From Allacma fusca (taxonomy: Eukaryota > Arthropoda > Collembola > Symphypleona > Sminthuridae): DNA of 64,000 bases. A model generated the notes under the pieces. The model ran no database searches, was not told where the DNA came from, and saw only the letters and a program-made list of their open reading frames with translations. Positions 1 to 12,006 of this stretch are shown here, one piece after another. The stretch spans positions 46,783,450 to 46,847,449 of the forward strand of contig OX359250.1 of NCBI GenBank assembly GCA_947179485.1, read 5' to 3'. The number at the start of each line of letters is the position of its first letter. The first letter of the stretch is position 1. A program made the translations under genes and the position numbers.

Positions 1-3000
1 CTTCGGAGGCTAGCGTTGAAAAAATAGATTCGAAATTGGATGGCCAAACTCTTCCTCATACTCTGGAAGATACCTCGAAAACCTTACAATCCGAGACAAC
101 AATTACCAGAGAAATTGAAACTCTTGCGAAGGAAGAATTGGTAGGGAAAGTGGAGAAAGCTCAAGTAGGAGAACAGAGAGAGGAAAAAGTAATGGTTACA
201 AGCTCTACAGGTGACGATGAAGATTTGGATGAATTTCGAGAACTGGAGTCATTAATTTTCACTTCTGCCTCGAGACTCGATGAGCGTGGAATCATGGAGC
301 AGAGTCTTCCCCCTGAATTCTTTGATGTAGAATCTGAAATATCGGATAAACGAGCTGCTTCGATTCCGGGAAGCTCTCAGCAAGGGCCTCTTCAACTACA
401 ACCCGAAGTAAAAATAACCATGTCTACAAAATCCGAGACTGTAGTATCCCATGAGGAAATAATTCAGCCTGCGAAGCTCATCACAAAAACCGAATACTCT
501 TGTTTTGATCAGACGAAGCGTGAGAAAGCAATTGATGACCGTCCTCTAGAACAAGTGGTTTGCTCCCTTGAAGAAGATATAATAGCTTTCACAGAAGCTT
601 CAAAAACCGACGCTGTCAATACCAAAGGGAAGAAGGGAGAAAGAATAGAAAGTGAGATTGAGGCAACAGTACATTCCGCAGCCGCTTGGGTTACGGTCGA
701 CAAAGACATTTTCCCAGACATTCCAGAAAAACCTGTTTGTCTTACAGGAGAAGAGAAAGCGGAGGCTTTGTCTAAAATCCTTGATACAATTGACAGTGAC
801 GCCACAGTGTCAGAGAAAAAGTCTGTGGGAAAGGATGCAGATGAGGATACGAAAGGTGTGGAGGAACTTTTCATAGTCCCCGTTGTTTTGGATGCAAAGA
901 CACCGGAAGACGTCCGTAAGTCGTACGAATGTAAGCACGTGGATGAGAAGGAGGAAAAGTTAACGGCTTTGGAAGAAAAGGCTATTGAAATAGAACGAGA
1001 GCTGCAAAAACTTATTGCGAATACAGCTGACACCACTGAAAAGACATATGCCAACTTTGCTGACATTCACGGACTGACCACAAAAGACTCTGAGGAAGAA
1101 GTTGCGGGTTTCGAGGATTGGGAAGAGCGAAAGGAGACGGATGACTCCATTACATCCAAGTCCACAGACTTACGCACTAGTGAGGGAGATTCATTTGACT
1201 TCACCGACAGTAATGACAAAACCAGGGAGGAATCAGTTTATAAGTTGAGCGAGGGGGAAATAGTAGTTCCCACAAAAACTCTAGAGCAAGAGGAAAAATT
1301 TGAGTCTCAGATCTTAAAAACTCAGGAAACAACTAGCAAAGATATAGTAAAGCCGGAAGATTTGCCTTGGGCCGCTGAAACGGTTGCAGAGCGTGAAGTA
1401 AAGTCACCCGTTGAAGGTGAATCCCGGATTCCAGTGCCTGTGCGGGGTAAAGTTAAGTCCCCTGAAAAATCTCCATACCGGGAGATTGTTCGGAGTTCGA
1501 GAAAATCTGAATCACCGGAATCACTCGCCACAGAAAAGATATTATCGGAGTCCCAGTCTGGTAAAATGTCTCCAAAAACCGGGAAAGGATATTCAAAAAT
1601 AAAATCTGAGAAAAAGGAAGTGGAGTCTGGGTCTGGGATGACATCACCAGAACATAAGGACAAATCCAAGAGCCCAGAACCTTTCAAACTAGAATCTAAA
1701 ATACCAGTCCCAATTAGAGGTGAACCTAAGTCACCAGAGCAAAGGAGATCGAAGACCTCATCACCAACTTCCCCAAAAGCGAAACCTCTGTCCTTCCCAG
1801 AGTGTCTCTCCCCAAAAGAGTCTTCTGAGCTTAGTTCTCCAGGAACACCCAAATCTGAATCGAAAATTCCTGTTCCGATTCGCTCCGAGACAAAGTCACC
1901 CCAATTAGGAAGATCAGGTGGGCGTACACCACAGACTCCCAGCCCAACTATGAAGCGGACATTTGCCTTGGAGCAATCTGGATATTCCCGCTCGAAATCC
2001 AGCACTCCGGAATCTGAGCGTAGCATGACGTTACCAGATACGGAGTCCTACTTGCCCAGTCTGGAGTTTCAGGGCATGTCTGGATCTGTTTATTTTCCTG
2101 AACAAGAGAAAGTCGGAGAGACTTCACTGAAAAGTGGAACACAAGTTAAAAAGGAAACAAAAGTAGAGCAGGGTTCTTTACCATCTCAATCGAAGAAAGA
2201 AGCACCAACGGCTGAAGAGCTGATAACTGCAGTCGAAAAAATTAAAACTACTTCGAAAACTTTGGAGAGTCCGGACACTGCAACCTCCAAAAGTGACAGC
2301 CCTGCTTTGGCAGAGCTAATTTCTCCCTCACAAATGCAAAGTCCCGGGACCACCGAGTATTCATCTGCTAAGAGCAGAAGCCCTCTGGCGGATGAATCCT
2401 CCTCTGGAGTTACTGCGAGTCCAGGTTTGGATGAGTATTTTCTAAAGGGTGGCAGTCCTTACATGTCTCCTCAAGGGAGTAGTCCTGTTCCCGGGACCAT
2501 GGAGCAATCTACCTTGAAAGAGCAGAGCCCCACACCAAGTAGCTCCAGCCCCATATTTGTAGAAACAATGGAAGGCTCTGGTGATTCTTTAGACCAACAA
2601 ATGTCAGGCGAAGTTATTAGTCAGGTTTCGGCTGTAGCCAGCGAATCCACCGCCGAGCCAGGTGTTGCAATGGAAATAAAACATACATCTTCAGATATTT
2701 CTTCCTCAAGGTCCACCTCTGAAATTCAAAAAGCCTCAAGCATGGCTACAACGGTTGCATTTGAAACAATCGAAAGCATTGAGGATGTGGATGAGCTTCA
2801 ACCTCCTGACTTGACAGATTTGCAGGCTCAGGCCGCTCAATCCGTGAAAGAGCAGAAGAAACTATCGCTGGAACAGATTGGGAAGGATGAATCGGATGAA
2901 ATGAGGGAAGCCCTTCGAGGAGATAGTGTTACTCTTGAAGCGCAAATTAGCGCAACGTCTAGCTTAGAGTCAGTGAGAGATCGTGGGCTGTCTTTCAGCA

Positions 3001-5820
3001 GCTCTAGCTCCGTCGTTACTGTCATCGAACATTTAAGTGACACGGGAAGCCTGAGTTCCCTTATGGAGGATGCTCCTAGTGAAGATGCTATATTTGAATC
3101 CAAGTCCAAATCTGAGCCCGACCTTAGAGAACACGGTCCTGATCAGTCAATCCAAGAAGTATCTGAATCTATTATAGAACCTGTAATAAAAATAAAGAAA
3201 CCGGAAGCTCCTGAACTAGAAATACCCAAACATAAGGAGTCCGACCTAAGTGTCACACTTTCCAGCAAGGAAGAGATCTCCACACGAGAGAAAGTAGAGA
3301 GAAAAAAACCGGGACCTCTATTAAGCGATGTGGACATGTTGGTGGAAGAGGCCCGAGAAGCTGCCTCTCAGCTCAAAAGAGAAGTGAAAATGCTGAGGCC
3401 AGACCTGACCCCGACACCAACAGATCAAGCCATGACTCCTGTTCTGAAAGCTATGTTAGGCTTGTTAGACGTTGATGATGATAAGCTGGAGACAGTTATT
3501 GAAGAGGACAAAATCTCAGATACTGTCAGTCCTAAAAAGGCCCTGAGTACGGAGTCAGTGGACAAAAAGGGGATTGAGCCTTCTCCTGTCGACCCCTTCA
3601 CCAATGAATATATCTCTGTCGTGGAACAGGAAATTAACATTGATCAGACCATTCTGGCAAGAGATGTATTGGAAATAGTGGGGGAAATAAAATCTTCCCA
3701 AGAGTCATCATCAACACTTTCTGAACAAGGAGTTATACAAACACAGAATTTGACGAGCAAATTAATAAACTTTGGAACGGACTCATCAAAACCAAAGGAT
3801 AGAGCTTCTGCTGCTCAAGTATCAGAGAGACTTGAGCGAAGTAAAGGTCCAGAGGAGGAAAAAGCGGAGAAAGGTTTAACGGAAGTTTCCGAGAAAATGG
3901 TCAAGGAAACGACGAAAGGGAAGCCAAGTCTGACATTTAGAAAGCAAGTGGAGTTCCAAGAATATATTCGGTCGGAGGTGAGTCAAGAGCCAACCTCTCC
4001 GCCAACCATGACAAAATTCAAAGTAGTCACACCTGTCCGCACCCCCACGGGTGAGGAATTAGTAACTCAAGAGGAGGAGCTCGTCCACGAAATTAAAGTT
4101 TCCTTTGAGCCCTGTAAATCCGAGAAGAGGCCCAGAATCTCTCCAGTTTTAGAGCGTCGATTCCCTCTCGAGAAGATAGGGAAGGAAGTGAAGGACGTTG
4201 ACTTCAAGGAGATTGACACGAAGCAAGGACAGGAGGGTATGGACGAGGGAGTGGAGGTACTAGAACCCGTGACCAAAGTAGTGAGAGTAACTGCTTCCAA
4301 TGTGTCCCCTAGCTCAGAAATCCGTACTTCAGTAGTGAAGGATGCTAGTTTTTCTGACACGCCGACACCAAATATGACATTTGCCCCGGAGGTTGTCCAA
4401 GTTCCCCAACACATACAAGCTGATGTGTTTGAGGCGAGTTTGGAGCAACCCGAACTAGGACGTGGGGTGGTTCAAGTCCGCAGTAACCTGAAGTTACAAT
4501 CCTTTGAGGACATTAGAACGGAGCAGTTCACCACAGGGAAGCATCAGCAGCACGTCAGTGTGGAATTAATAGAGCGGCACGAACATCACCCAGAAGTTGA
4601 GTTCGAACCTCCTCGACGTGTGAGTGAGTCTAATTTAGATTTAGAATCGGGTCAGCCCAAACGACCCTTCGGTCCCACAAAACTAATGGGGAAAAAGCAT
4701 CGATCCGTGTATTCCATGCCTGACCTCGAGTATCAGATTCAGTACCCGGTCATTCCACGACCTCAGTCTGCCCCTGCAGCTATAATTACTTCCGAAGTAT
4801 TTGTCAAAACTTTGGACTTTATCTACTCTCAGAGAGGAGAGAGGCACGAGAGTGCATTTCCGCTGACATCTCCTGATGGGCGAAATATTTTCTTCAGCTC
4901 TTCTACCGAATCCTCCTCATACCCTGGAAATGTAGCCTTTGACCGAACAAATATTTCCGTTGGGAGTGGAGACCGTTCCGCTTCCACATCTCCAGGACTG
5001 TTGTCCTGTACCTCACCCAGTGGGAGCTCCTCCTCTGCCCGGGGCTCAAATTTACCAGCTATACCTGAGCCCGAACATTCGCAAGATTCCAGCACGAGTC
5101 AAGGTTACTCAGCATCACCGCAAGACTTGGTGTTTACTGGGAACCAGTCACCAGGTACATCCGACTCATCAACCAAGTATTCCTCGCCTTCAAATGTAGA
5201 CTCTCCCAGAATGACTTGTGTGCCTACTGACGGAGTTGGCTCCCCAGTCAAATCAAAATCCAAGGGATCCTCTTCCAGCTCTCCTTACATAACTGCCAGA
5301 GTCTCACCCACTACTACTTCCTCCGCAGGAGGTTCTGGCACGTCTCAGACTTCATCCGCAACTCAGTCAACTAGTCAGGCATCATCTGGAGTAACGTCCA
5401 GTGGACACTATTCCTCGGGCTCTTCCACCTCCTCCTCCCGGTCACCTGCTCTGATAAGTAATGTGTCGATGGAGTCAGGGGGGAGCAAGCGGTCCTCTCG
5501 GTCCACCTCCGATGCAAGCTCCAAATCCTCGTACACGAGTAAAAAGTCCAAATCGGAAAGTCCTAAAACTTCGAGCTCAGTCTCTGCAGATGAGGCTGTG
5601 ATTGTCCGATCTTTCTCGGGATCAGGTTCCGAAACACAGTCTCGCTCATCATGCGCCTCTTCGCCCATTTCCATCTCAACTGAGTCACAGACTTCAGAGT
5701 CGACGGAGCTACAGGTGACCAGACTGTCTCCTCCGATAAGGGAGACTCCTGGGCAGTTCCAGTACCCTACAGTGGTTGAGAGTCTGTCACCTTTCATCGA
5801 ATTTAGCTTCGCTGTCAAAG
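1..5820 (+). CDS. Giant Ser/Glu/Pro-rich exon of a cytoskeletal-type gene (5' end outside window)
   Basis: The frame is open from base 3 without any stop to a splice donor AAAG|GTAACT after 5820, giving about 1,939 codons, so the true start lies upstream and no methionine here needs to be the start. The exon ends in phase 1. The protein is acidic and low in hydrophobics, first Glu/Lys-rich, then Ser/Pro-rich, then almost pure Ser/Thr/Gly near residue 1750 onward. It has no recognisable globular domain, signal peptide or membrane segment. Near bases 1420, 1691 and 1857 there are three copies of a motif ES(K/R)IPVP(I/V)R followed a few residues on by KSP. Many SP/TP sites suggest a phosphorylated disordered tail. 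I infer an isoform-specific giant exon like those of neuronal ankyrins, but a different large cytoskeletal linker is equally possible. That the exon is real and coding is nearly certain from its length; the family is a guess. Confidence 0.82.
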
Positions 5821-6364
5821 GTAACTTTCATCACTAATCCTTTTCCAGTTATGTAGATATATGTAGATGTTTAAGATAATCGGGTTGAGGGTTTGGGGGA
5901 AATTACGCTGTATTCAGTACCTCAAAATAGTAAGTTATTATTAGAGTAATTGGCTGAAGGTAGCTTTATATTGAAGGGTATATAAGTACACTGCAGGGTA
6001 TGGCAATTCTAGAGCAATGTCGCTGGCTTGAATTTTTTTGGTATCCATTATTTTCCAAGTTCTCTTTTGTTTCAAATTTTTTTTTTTACTCTCGGTGTCT
6101 TACGTTCTCGCGCACGAGATATATAAATTGCAATGAACTCGTTACCTGAACAACAACAAATGTGAGTGTAAATTACAAAACTCTCCCGGTTACACACTTG
6201 ACTGATCTTCTTCAAGGGAATTCAGACTGAGTCGCGTGAGCTGGTATACGCGTAAATAGTGTGTTGATCTTTGAGTTGTTGTTTTTTGATGCATTTTTTA
6301 TAATTTCTGAATTTTTTGCTACTTGTTTAAAAACTATTTTCTCCCCCATGTGTTCCCTGTCTAG
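5821..6364 (+). other. Intron
   Basis: Runs from donor GTAACT at 5821 to acceptor CCCTGTCTAG ending at 6364. A poly-T run lies near 6080. No other coding signal is visible. The same donor may also be joined to the acceptor at 6542 or to the microexon at 8967, since all of them accept phase 1. Confidence 0.7.
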
Positions 6365-6429
6365 ACGAAACTGTTAGAGGAAATCAAGAGACTGTTGATC
6401 AAGTGGGAGACACAGACCTGAGCTTGTAA
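6365..6429 (+). CDS. Short alternative C-terminal exon tail
   Basis: Joined to the donor at 5820, the acceptor at 6364 keeps the frame and adds 21 residues (start DETVRGN, end DTDLSL) before TAA at 6427-6429. This stop is only 7 nt before the ATG at 6437 that opens the next long frame, so a transcript using this acceptor would carry two reading frames back to back. No AATAAA lies between the two, so it would share the poly(A) site near 8717. The evidence is a good acceptor and phase match only; such a short coding piece could be chance. Confidence 0.45.
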
Positions 6430-6542
6430 ATAAACTATGAGAATCGGTGAGAACATGGCCATGAGCGGGTCCCTAATTAGAAACGAAGATGTGGACAATG
6501 ACAACACCGCTGCGATGCGCCCTGGCTCCCCCATAACCCTAG

Positions 6543-8371
6543 ATGATGACATTCAAGCCGCTCTTACGGACGTCGAGGACATGGAAGAACACCAACTCAA
6601 CAATCTCACTAATCAAACCTTCACCAATTCCCTCACTGTCCCCGGGATAAATATTAATAATGACGACACTGCTGTCACTTACCCTGACATGGATGCTCTC
6701 ACTGACACGGAGCTCGTCACCACAGAGAATGAGGACGAGGATGATGTACAGGATGATGAGCCGGAGGCTCCCCCAGAATTAGTAGTGAGATTGGTGGAGG
6801 ACTACCAGAACGAGCAAGAGGGTGTGGTGAGTGTGGAGGACAACATGGGTGAGAAGATGGTCATGTCCCACGCCAGTAGAACTCATCTCCCTGTCTATAC
6901 TAAAGATGAGGAGGGCTTGACGGATGTGGAGGATGTAGAGGGGGATGATGATGAGTTCGAGGTGGATATTGTGGACATGGATGTAGCGGGCTCAGGCCCA
7001 TTTATTTTTGAATTCCCTATAATTGATGATGGTAACGATGTGGTCACGGTGTCCATGCTGGAGAGAGCCAACACAGAGGATGAAGAGGCTCCGGAAGAAG
7101 TTTTAACGGACGTGGAAGATTTGGAGACCATTGGTCAGGGCTTACTTTCCGCTGCGAACCGCTTATTTGTGCAGAAGAGTCCAAACTTCTCCCGAAGCTC
7201 CACCCCTGCAACAGATGAGGAATATTTAAGTGAGAATAGACTCCTGGGACTGTCAGTAAGGGCCCGCTCCATCACCCCTTCCGACATGGGTGAAGATCGA
7301 TTGTACGAGGATATCACTGATGAGGAGGAATTTGGACCAGAAGGAGCCGCTCCTACTCCAACTACAACTCCAACTACGACTACTACTACTACTAAAGTCA
7401 GTCATTCACTTCTAGTGCAAGAAGATCCAGATGGCTTCCTCACAGACTATGAAGATTTACAAGACTCGGGTGATAATGATAGTGATCCCGAGGAAGTTCA
7501 GAGATCTGAAGCAATGGAAAAGGCTTCTGCGGAGGCAGCGGAGAGGATTTTTAATGAAACTTCCATGGCAGCATCCTCGGAAGTCATCTACAAGGAACAG
7601 AGCTTTGATAAAGATGTGGAGGAGGTGAATACTGACGATGATGAAATTCATATCCAAAGTGTGGACTCCAGAAGAATGACCCCAAGACTTGTCCTGTATC
7701 AAGCTAAAAATACGCTACTGGTGGAAACGGATGATGAGGGTAATGATGGGGGAGTCACTGACACGGAGGACATGTTTGTCCCAGATGCTGAAACCCCGTC
7801 CACATCATGTCAACCGGATGGATTTGAACAGAATGGAATTATTACTTATACGGCAGAGGAGGAGAAAATGATTGATGAGATGATGGAGTCCATGCATGGA
7901 TCTGTGGAAGTGAAAGAGTCCGAGAAAAATATTGAGATTGACGTGGCTAAAACGGATAGATTTTTGTTGGCGGAAGTGGATGAGTGTGGACCATTAACGG
8001 ATGTGGAGGACTTGGAGGAGTCCGGACCGTCCAGCAGAACTAAGCCGTTGCATTTAAGTCTGAAAAATCCAGGGATGGAGAATATGGATGAGACGGGTCA
8101 AGTTAAGATCATTATTAGTCCTAGTCCAGGGAGTCCGGATGTGAATGGAGGGGGTATCACTGGAGGAGTTGCCAAGAGACGGGCAAAGAAGAAGCATAGG
8201 AAAAATTCCCGAGGTTTCTCTGCTCTTCCCTTTTTCGCGAGTCCCACATTTAATTCCCACTTGGCGTTTTCTTTAGTCCAAAAAAACCAAGAGTTTATTT
8301 TGTTTTTTGTTTTTGTTGTCGTGCTGATTTTAATGTTGCGTTATATCTTTGCACAACATATGCACATATGA
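6543..8371 (+). CDS. Alternative terminal exon: acidic TDVED-repeat protein end with C-terminal membrane anchor
   Basis: A long frame ends at TGA 8369-8371. It could start by splicing at acceptor CCCTAG (6541-6542), which is phase 1 and follows a pyrimidine-rich stretch, or as a free reading frame from ATG 6437 or the strong-context ATG at 6455 (644 residues from 6437). Upstream in this frame there is a TAA at 6431. The protein is very acidic and carries about seven copies of a motif like LTDVEDLE (variants TDTEDM, TDYEDL, TDEEE), spaced 50-120 residues apart. Before the end there is a basic patch (KRRAKKKHRK), and the last 25 residues are a hydrophobic segment (ILFFVFVVVLILML) followed by a short RYIFAQHMHI tail. 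This is the layout of a tail-anchored or type II membrane end. It lacks the PPP-type luminal end of KASH proteins. I infer an isoform tethered to a membrane; the partner is unknown. Confidence 0.72.
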
Positions 8372-8716
8372 TTCTGATATTTGCGTCCATGTGTCTTGTT
8401 ATTTCGTGTTCACAGGACTCAGTGTTTCATGATTTCATTTTTATAATTCAGCATCGTTTGTTCAGCTTGAGCTTCGTAGAACGGCGTGAAAAATTCCACA
8501 GTTCAAATCCCATATGACATATGAGGCATTTATAGTACATACATATGTACTTTCTCTCGTTAGTGTAATATGTCAATTCATTGGATGCATATACCCATTG
8601 AGGCACTCATACCTTATACATACTTATACTTACTACACTTACTATTGAAATATAGTACCGTTGTGTATCTGCTATTGGTACATGGTAAACATTTCCTAGG
8701 CATAGTACTCGTAGTT

Positions 8717-8722
8717 AATAAA
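8717..8722 (+). terminator. Poly(A) signal AATAAA for the membrane-anchored isoform
   Basis: AATAAA about 345 nt after the stop at 8371, in AT-rich DNA with no further frame. It is the first canonical signal after the terminal exon. Confidence 0.5.
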
Positions 8723-8966
8723 GGTTACCATTAACCGTCTTTAACCACTTGCATGTTTGTATTTTCCAATAATACGTCGGAAACTACCTACTAGAGTCAT
8801 TAGTTTATAGGGAGGTCGCTTTCACAATTTATTATCAACAGTGCATTTCACTTGATCTCTTTTTCAGACTGCTTTTATATAATTATGTAATGTAATGATA
8901 AATAATTATATGTAACCCTTGGAAGTGCAAGTGTTGAGTTGGTCTTTGTATCATTGATCTTTGCAG

Positions 8967-9011
8967 AACGTGATAATCTCCAAGCGCAATTAGCGGCTGA
9001 ATTCCAGTCAG
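8967..9011 (+). CDS. 45-nt symmetric microexon
   Basis: Acceptor TTTGCAG ends at 8966 and donor CAG|GTAAG follows 9011. With an incoming G (phase 1) the 45 nt read ERDNLQAQLAAEFQS and leave phase 1 again, so the exon can be included or skipped without changing frame. The peptide is helical and coiled-coil-like in character, unlike the disordered giant exons. Its outgoing G joins directly to the last exon at 28627, which suggests that a short isoform made of small exons exists beside the giant ones. Confidence 0.7.
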
Positions 9012-11433
9012 GTAAGCCTTGAGCATTCATGTAATTACTCTTACGCTCTTTTTATTTCGCTTATTCACTCATAAATATTTATTATTTCTCGTTGTTAAAA
9101 AAAATCATTATTATTATTATGTCCAGATATTTATTATTTTATTTTTAAAGTCAAAACCCCGATTCTACGATTTCGAAAACTCTGTTGAAGAACCTAAGTC
9201 GTTTTTCAAGTATCGTTTTTCAACATGAGGTGTTACATTTTCCAGCGTCAATTCCTTTAAAAGTATATTTATTTAGTAGCATTTGAAACTGGTTTCTTCT
9301 AATGTACAAATACCTAGTGCTGGAATATTGTTTGCATTCTGCCGGTACATTTGTTTTGTTTTTGTACATTGTTCAAAACAAAATAAACTTGTTTTCGTGT
9401 ACAAAAGAACAAAAAAAATTACAGGAATTAAATATGCTAAAAGAAAAGTGTGCTTGTTCGAGGTACAAGAAGGAAATCGTACCTCAACTGTTATGATCAC
9501 TTATTAATACCTCCAAAGCTTTCACATTGCCCCGAGTTTGATGGGTATGGAAATGGGAGTGGAAAGTTAAATGGGAATGAAATACAAAATTCAGTGGAGA
9601 AAGTTGATTCATTTGTGGACCAGTTGTTCTATTTTTTTCAAGCTACCCAGTACGAAACAAAACAAATGTACAGATTGCAGCACTAAATGTACTGTCGAGT
9701 CAACTTGAAAGTTTCATTTAGTAATTAAGACCAGGTGAGATTATTACCCTGCCAACCGAGCTACTCATTGGGTATCGTACGAGAGTGGGAGAATCATGAT
9801 AGAATCTAAATTGGAACTGTTGCGTTATTGTATGTAAATGTACCCTGAAGGTACTATTACTTACAATAAATATATTCAAAAATATTCCAATCGATTCTTC
9901 CCTGAATTTCCCTGAATTGTCATACAATACCCAATGAGTTGCTCAGAGGAGAAAGCTAGGAGCTGGCTCAAACGGTCTGTCTTAATTTACTAAATGAAAC
10001 TTCCAAGTTGACTCGTGAGTACGTAACCCCGTATTTCGTTTGCCTGATATGATTTAGAATTATTATTATTAACATTTCTATTATTCTAAGAAGGTTATGC
10101 ACTCTCCGATCAACCGATTTGACCTTTTTTTTTTATTAATTAGTGTAATACCTCTTTTTTTTTCTCGTCTGACAATTCATTGTGATCTTATTGATTATAC
10201 TGGAATGGCAATTAATTCTCTAGAAAGTCACACACAGCTGCAGTAGGTAATTGCTTCACCTCACCAAAAAAATCCGTTGGGATAATACACTTTCACTGAC
10301 CATGTTAGTAACCATTTCGCATTTACGAGCCGAACTAACCATTAAAGCCGTTGTGGGGCTACTGCTCTTAATTATAGCAATTTCTGGCTTTGCCCTGACA
10401 ATTAATTAATTACCTCGGACTTATAGACACTCATAATATACTGGAATTAATCAAAACAGATGTACAACCTGGCATAGTAGCTACAGAAGAAGTCCTGTAG
10501 GCAGCTTTGTAGTACACGTACCTTGTATGTAGCTCTCTAGTCATTATCTGTAAGTAGGACATAGTAGCCTCAAATAAATTATTATTCAAGCTAATCAAAG
10601 AACTTGTGAGACTTAAGCTTGTTAACACAACTGCTTTTTCGAAAGAAGGTTCAGTGGAGCTGAACTATGTATGTATACAGTCATGAATAAATTTAGCCGT
10701 GTGGACCTGTTGTTTTAGTAGAAGTTATATTATGGACTCGTACATTGCAACTTGCAACTCTACTACTTGTTGTCTAGTAATTGTGTGAAGTGAGCCGATC
10801 TGTGTTAGCTGTTTGAACGTGTGTGCCGTGTTTGAATGTGGTGGTGGTGGTGGGATGTAATCTTCTACAAAGAGGGTAAAAAAAAGCATGATCCGCATGA
10901 GTCACGTCAGTGTGATGAATGTAGTAACCCTAAAGGAAGTACAATGTTGACATAACTTCAAAGAGAGTGGGGTGATAATTATTATGTGCCGTCAACTCCA
11001 CATACAAAACTGCTGATGAGAGAGTAGGTCTGAGAAGAAAGCAAGCTGTCAATATACTTACATGTGTAGTAATGGGAATGACAAACATCTAAGTATAATT
11101 ATATGTATGTATGGGTTGGTTCTTGGTTCTCAACTCTCCCAGAGTAATGTTCCGCGTGTGGGAGGAGCGGGGCAAATACATAGACCTGCGAGAAAGTTAG
11201 TTGATGGTGTGAGGAGAGTCTCTAAATTGGGATGGGATTTGGAGTTTTAAATTGATATGCGACATATGGAGGATGAGAAGGAGATTTTTGATGATGAACG
11301 TTGAGAGATACATAGAGCTGATTTTGAGACTTGGAGAGGAACGTTGAAATTGATTGAGACTACTATAGACCGTAGCCTTTAATAGTGTTTGATGATAAAG
11401 TATAGCCCTGTTTTGTCCTTTTATGTTGAAAAG
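9012..11433 (+). other. Intron with an inserted TIR element
   Basis: From donor GTAAGC at 9012 to the acceptor AAAAG at 11433. Apart from the palindromic element at 9692-10019, I see only AT-rich DNA with short chance frames and a GGT run near 10840. Confidence 0.6.
9692..10019. mobile_element. Tc1/mariner-type MITE in intron
   Basis: The ends are inverted copies of each other: the left end starts CTGTCGAGTCAACTTG and the right end, reverse complemented, starts CTCACGAGTCAACTTG. Similarity continues for about 40 bp, and a second matching block (CATTGGGTAT) lies further in. Both sides carry TA (9690-9691 and 10020-10021), as in Tc1/mariner insertions. No transposase frame is present, so it is non-autonomous. 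Confidence 0.7.
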
Positions 11434-12006
11434 AAAAAAAAAATGTAATGCCTAATCGAATGACATGTGACACTGTACATGGAAAAGGAGTTGAGACTCG
11501 GATTGAGGAAGAAGTTCCTTCAAAAGTCTCCCGGGGTCCTTCACCTCCACCATTTGGACCATCATCCCCAGTCTCATCCTCAACTTGTGCATCCCCTCAG
11601 TCAAAATCCAGTTTCCTACAACAGATGCAGAGTCAGAGCCCCGTGACTCTCTACGACCCAAATGAGCTGGGTGTGGATGGGAAGCCCAGTCCGATTCATG
11701 CAGAGATCAAGTTACTTGTACGAACATCTGAGAATGGGAGGGAAAGTGTTGAGATTAGGAGCTTACGGGAGGTTTTAGTTCCTAATGCTGCCTCACCACC
11801 TCCTGCTATTGCCACGTCTCCTTTGGCCTCCACGGTCATTACCACAACCACTACCCCGAATTTAAATCCTACCCCAACATTTAACTCCAGCATTTTGGGC
11901 TCTTCCTCCTCATGCTCTTCACCGGAGCTCCAGAACGATGACTTGAGTTCCGACCGAACTGAGTCACCAATTTTCACCCAAAGACTGTTGGTTCGGATTC
12001 ATGAAG
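11434..12006 (+). CDS. Symmetric internal exon, Pro/Ser-rich with a conserved-looking core
   Basis: The frame is bounded by an acceptor TTTTATGTTGAAAAG ending at 11433 and a donor GAAG|GTGAAT after 12006. Both sides are phase 1 and the length (573 nt) is a multiple of three. It could alternatively begin at the in-frame ATG 11448 as a first exon of a short transcript, because TGA at 11427 closes the frame upstream. Most of the protein is Ser/Pro/Thr-rich. A stretch around YDPNELGVDGKPSPIHAEIK followed by LLVRTSENGRESVEIRSL looks like folded or conserved sequence, alternating hydrophobic and charged residues as a beta-rich domain would. I do not recognise the family. Confidence 0.65.

Noticed and set aside
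36-38. TTG at base 36 as the start of the first protein
   Set aside because: The frame is open to the left edge, so the exon simply continues upstream of the window.
1322-2026. Long minus-strand frame opposite the giant exon (similar ones at 13685-14383, 22520-23248 and 5408-5818)
   Set aside because: Produced by the Ser/Glu codon bias of the plus-strand exons. No splice context or family likeness on the minus strand.
8290-8371. KASH-type nuclear-envelope anchor
   Set aside because: A transmembrane segment is present, but the short luminal end lacks the Pro-rich terminus that binds SUN proteins.
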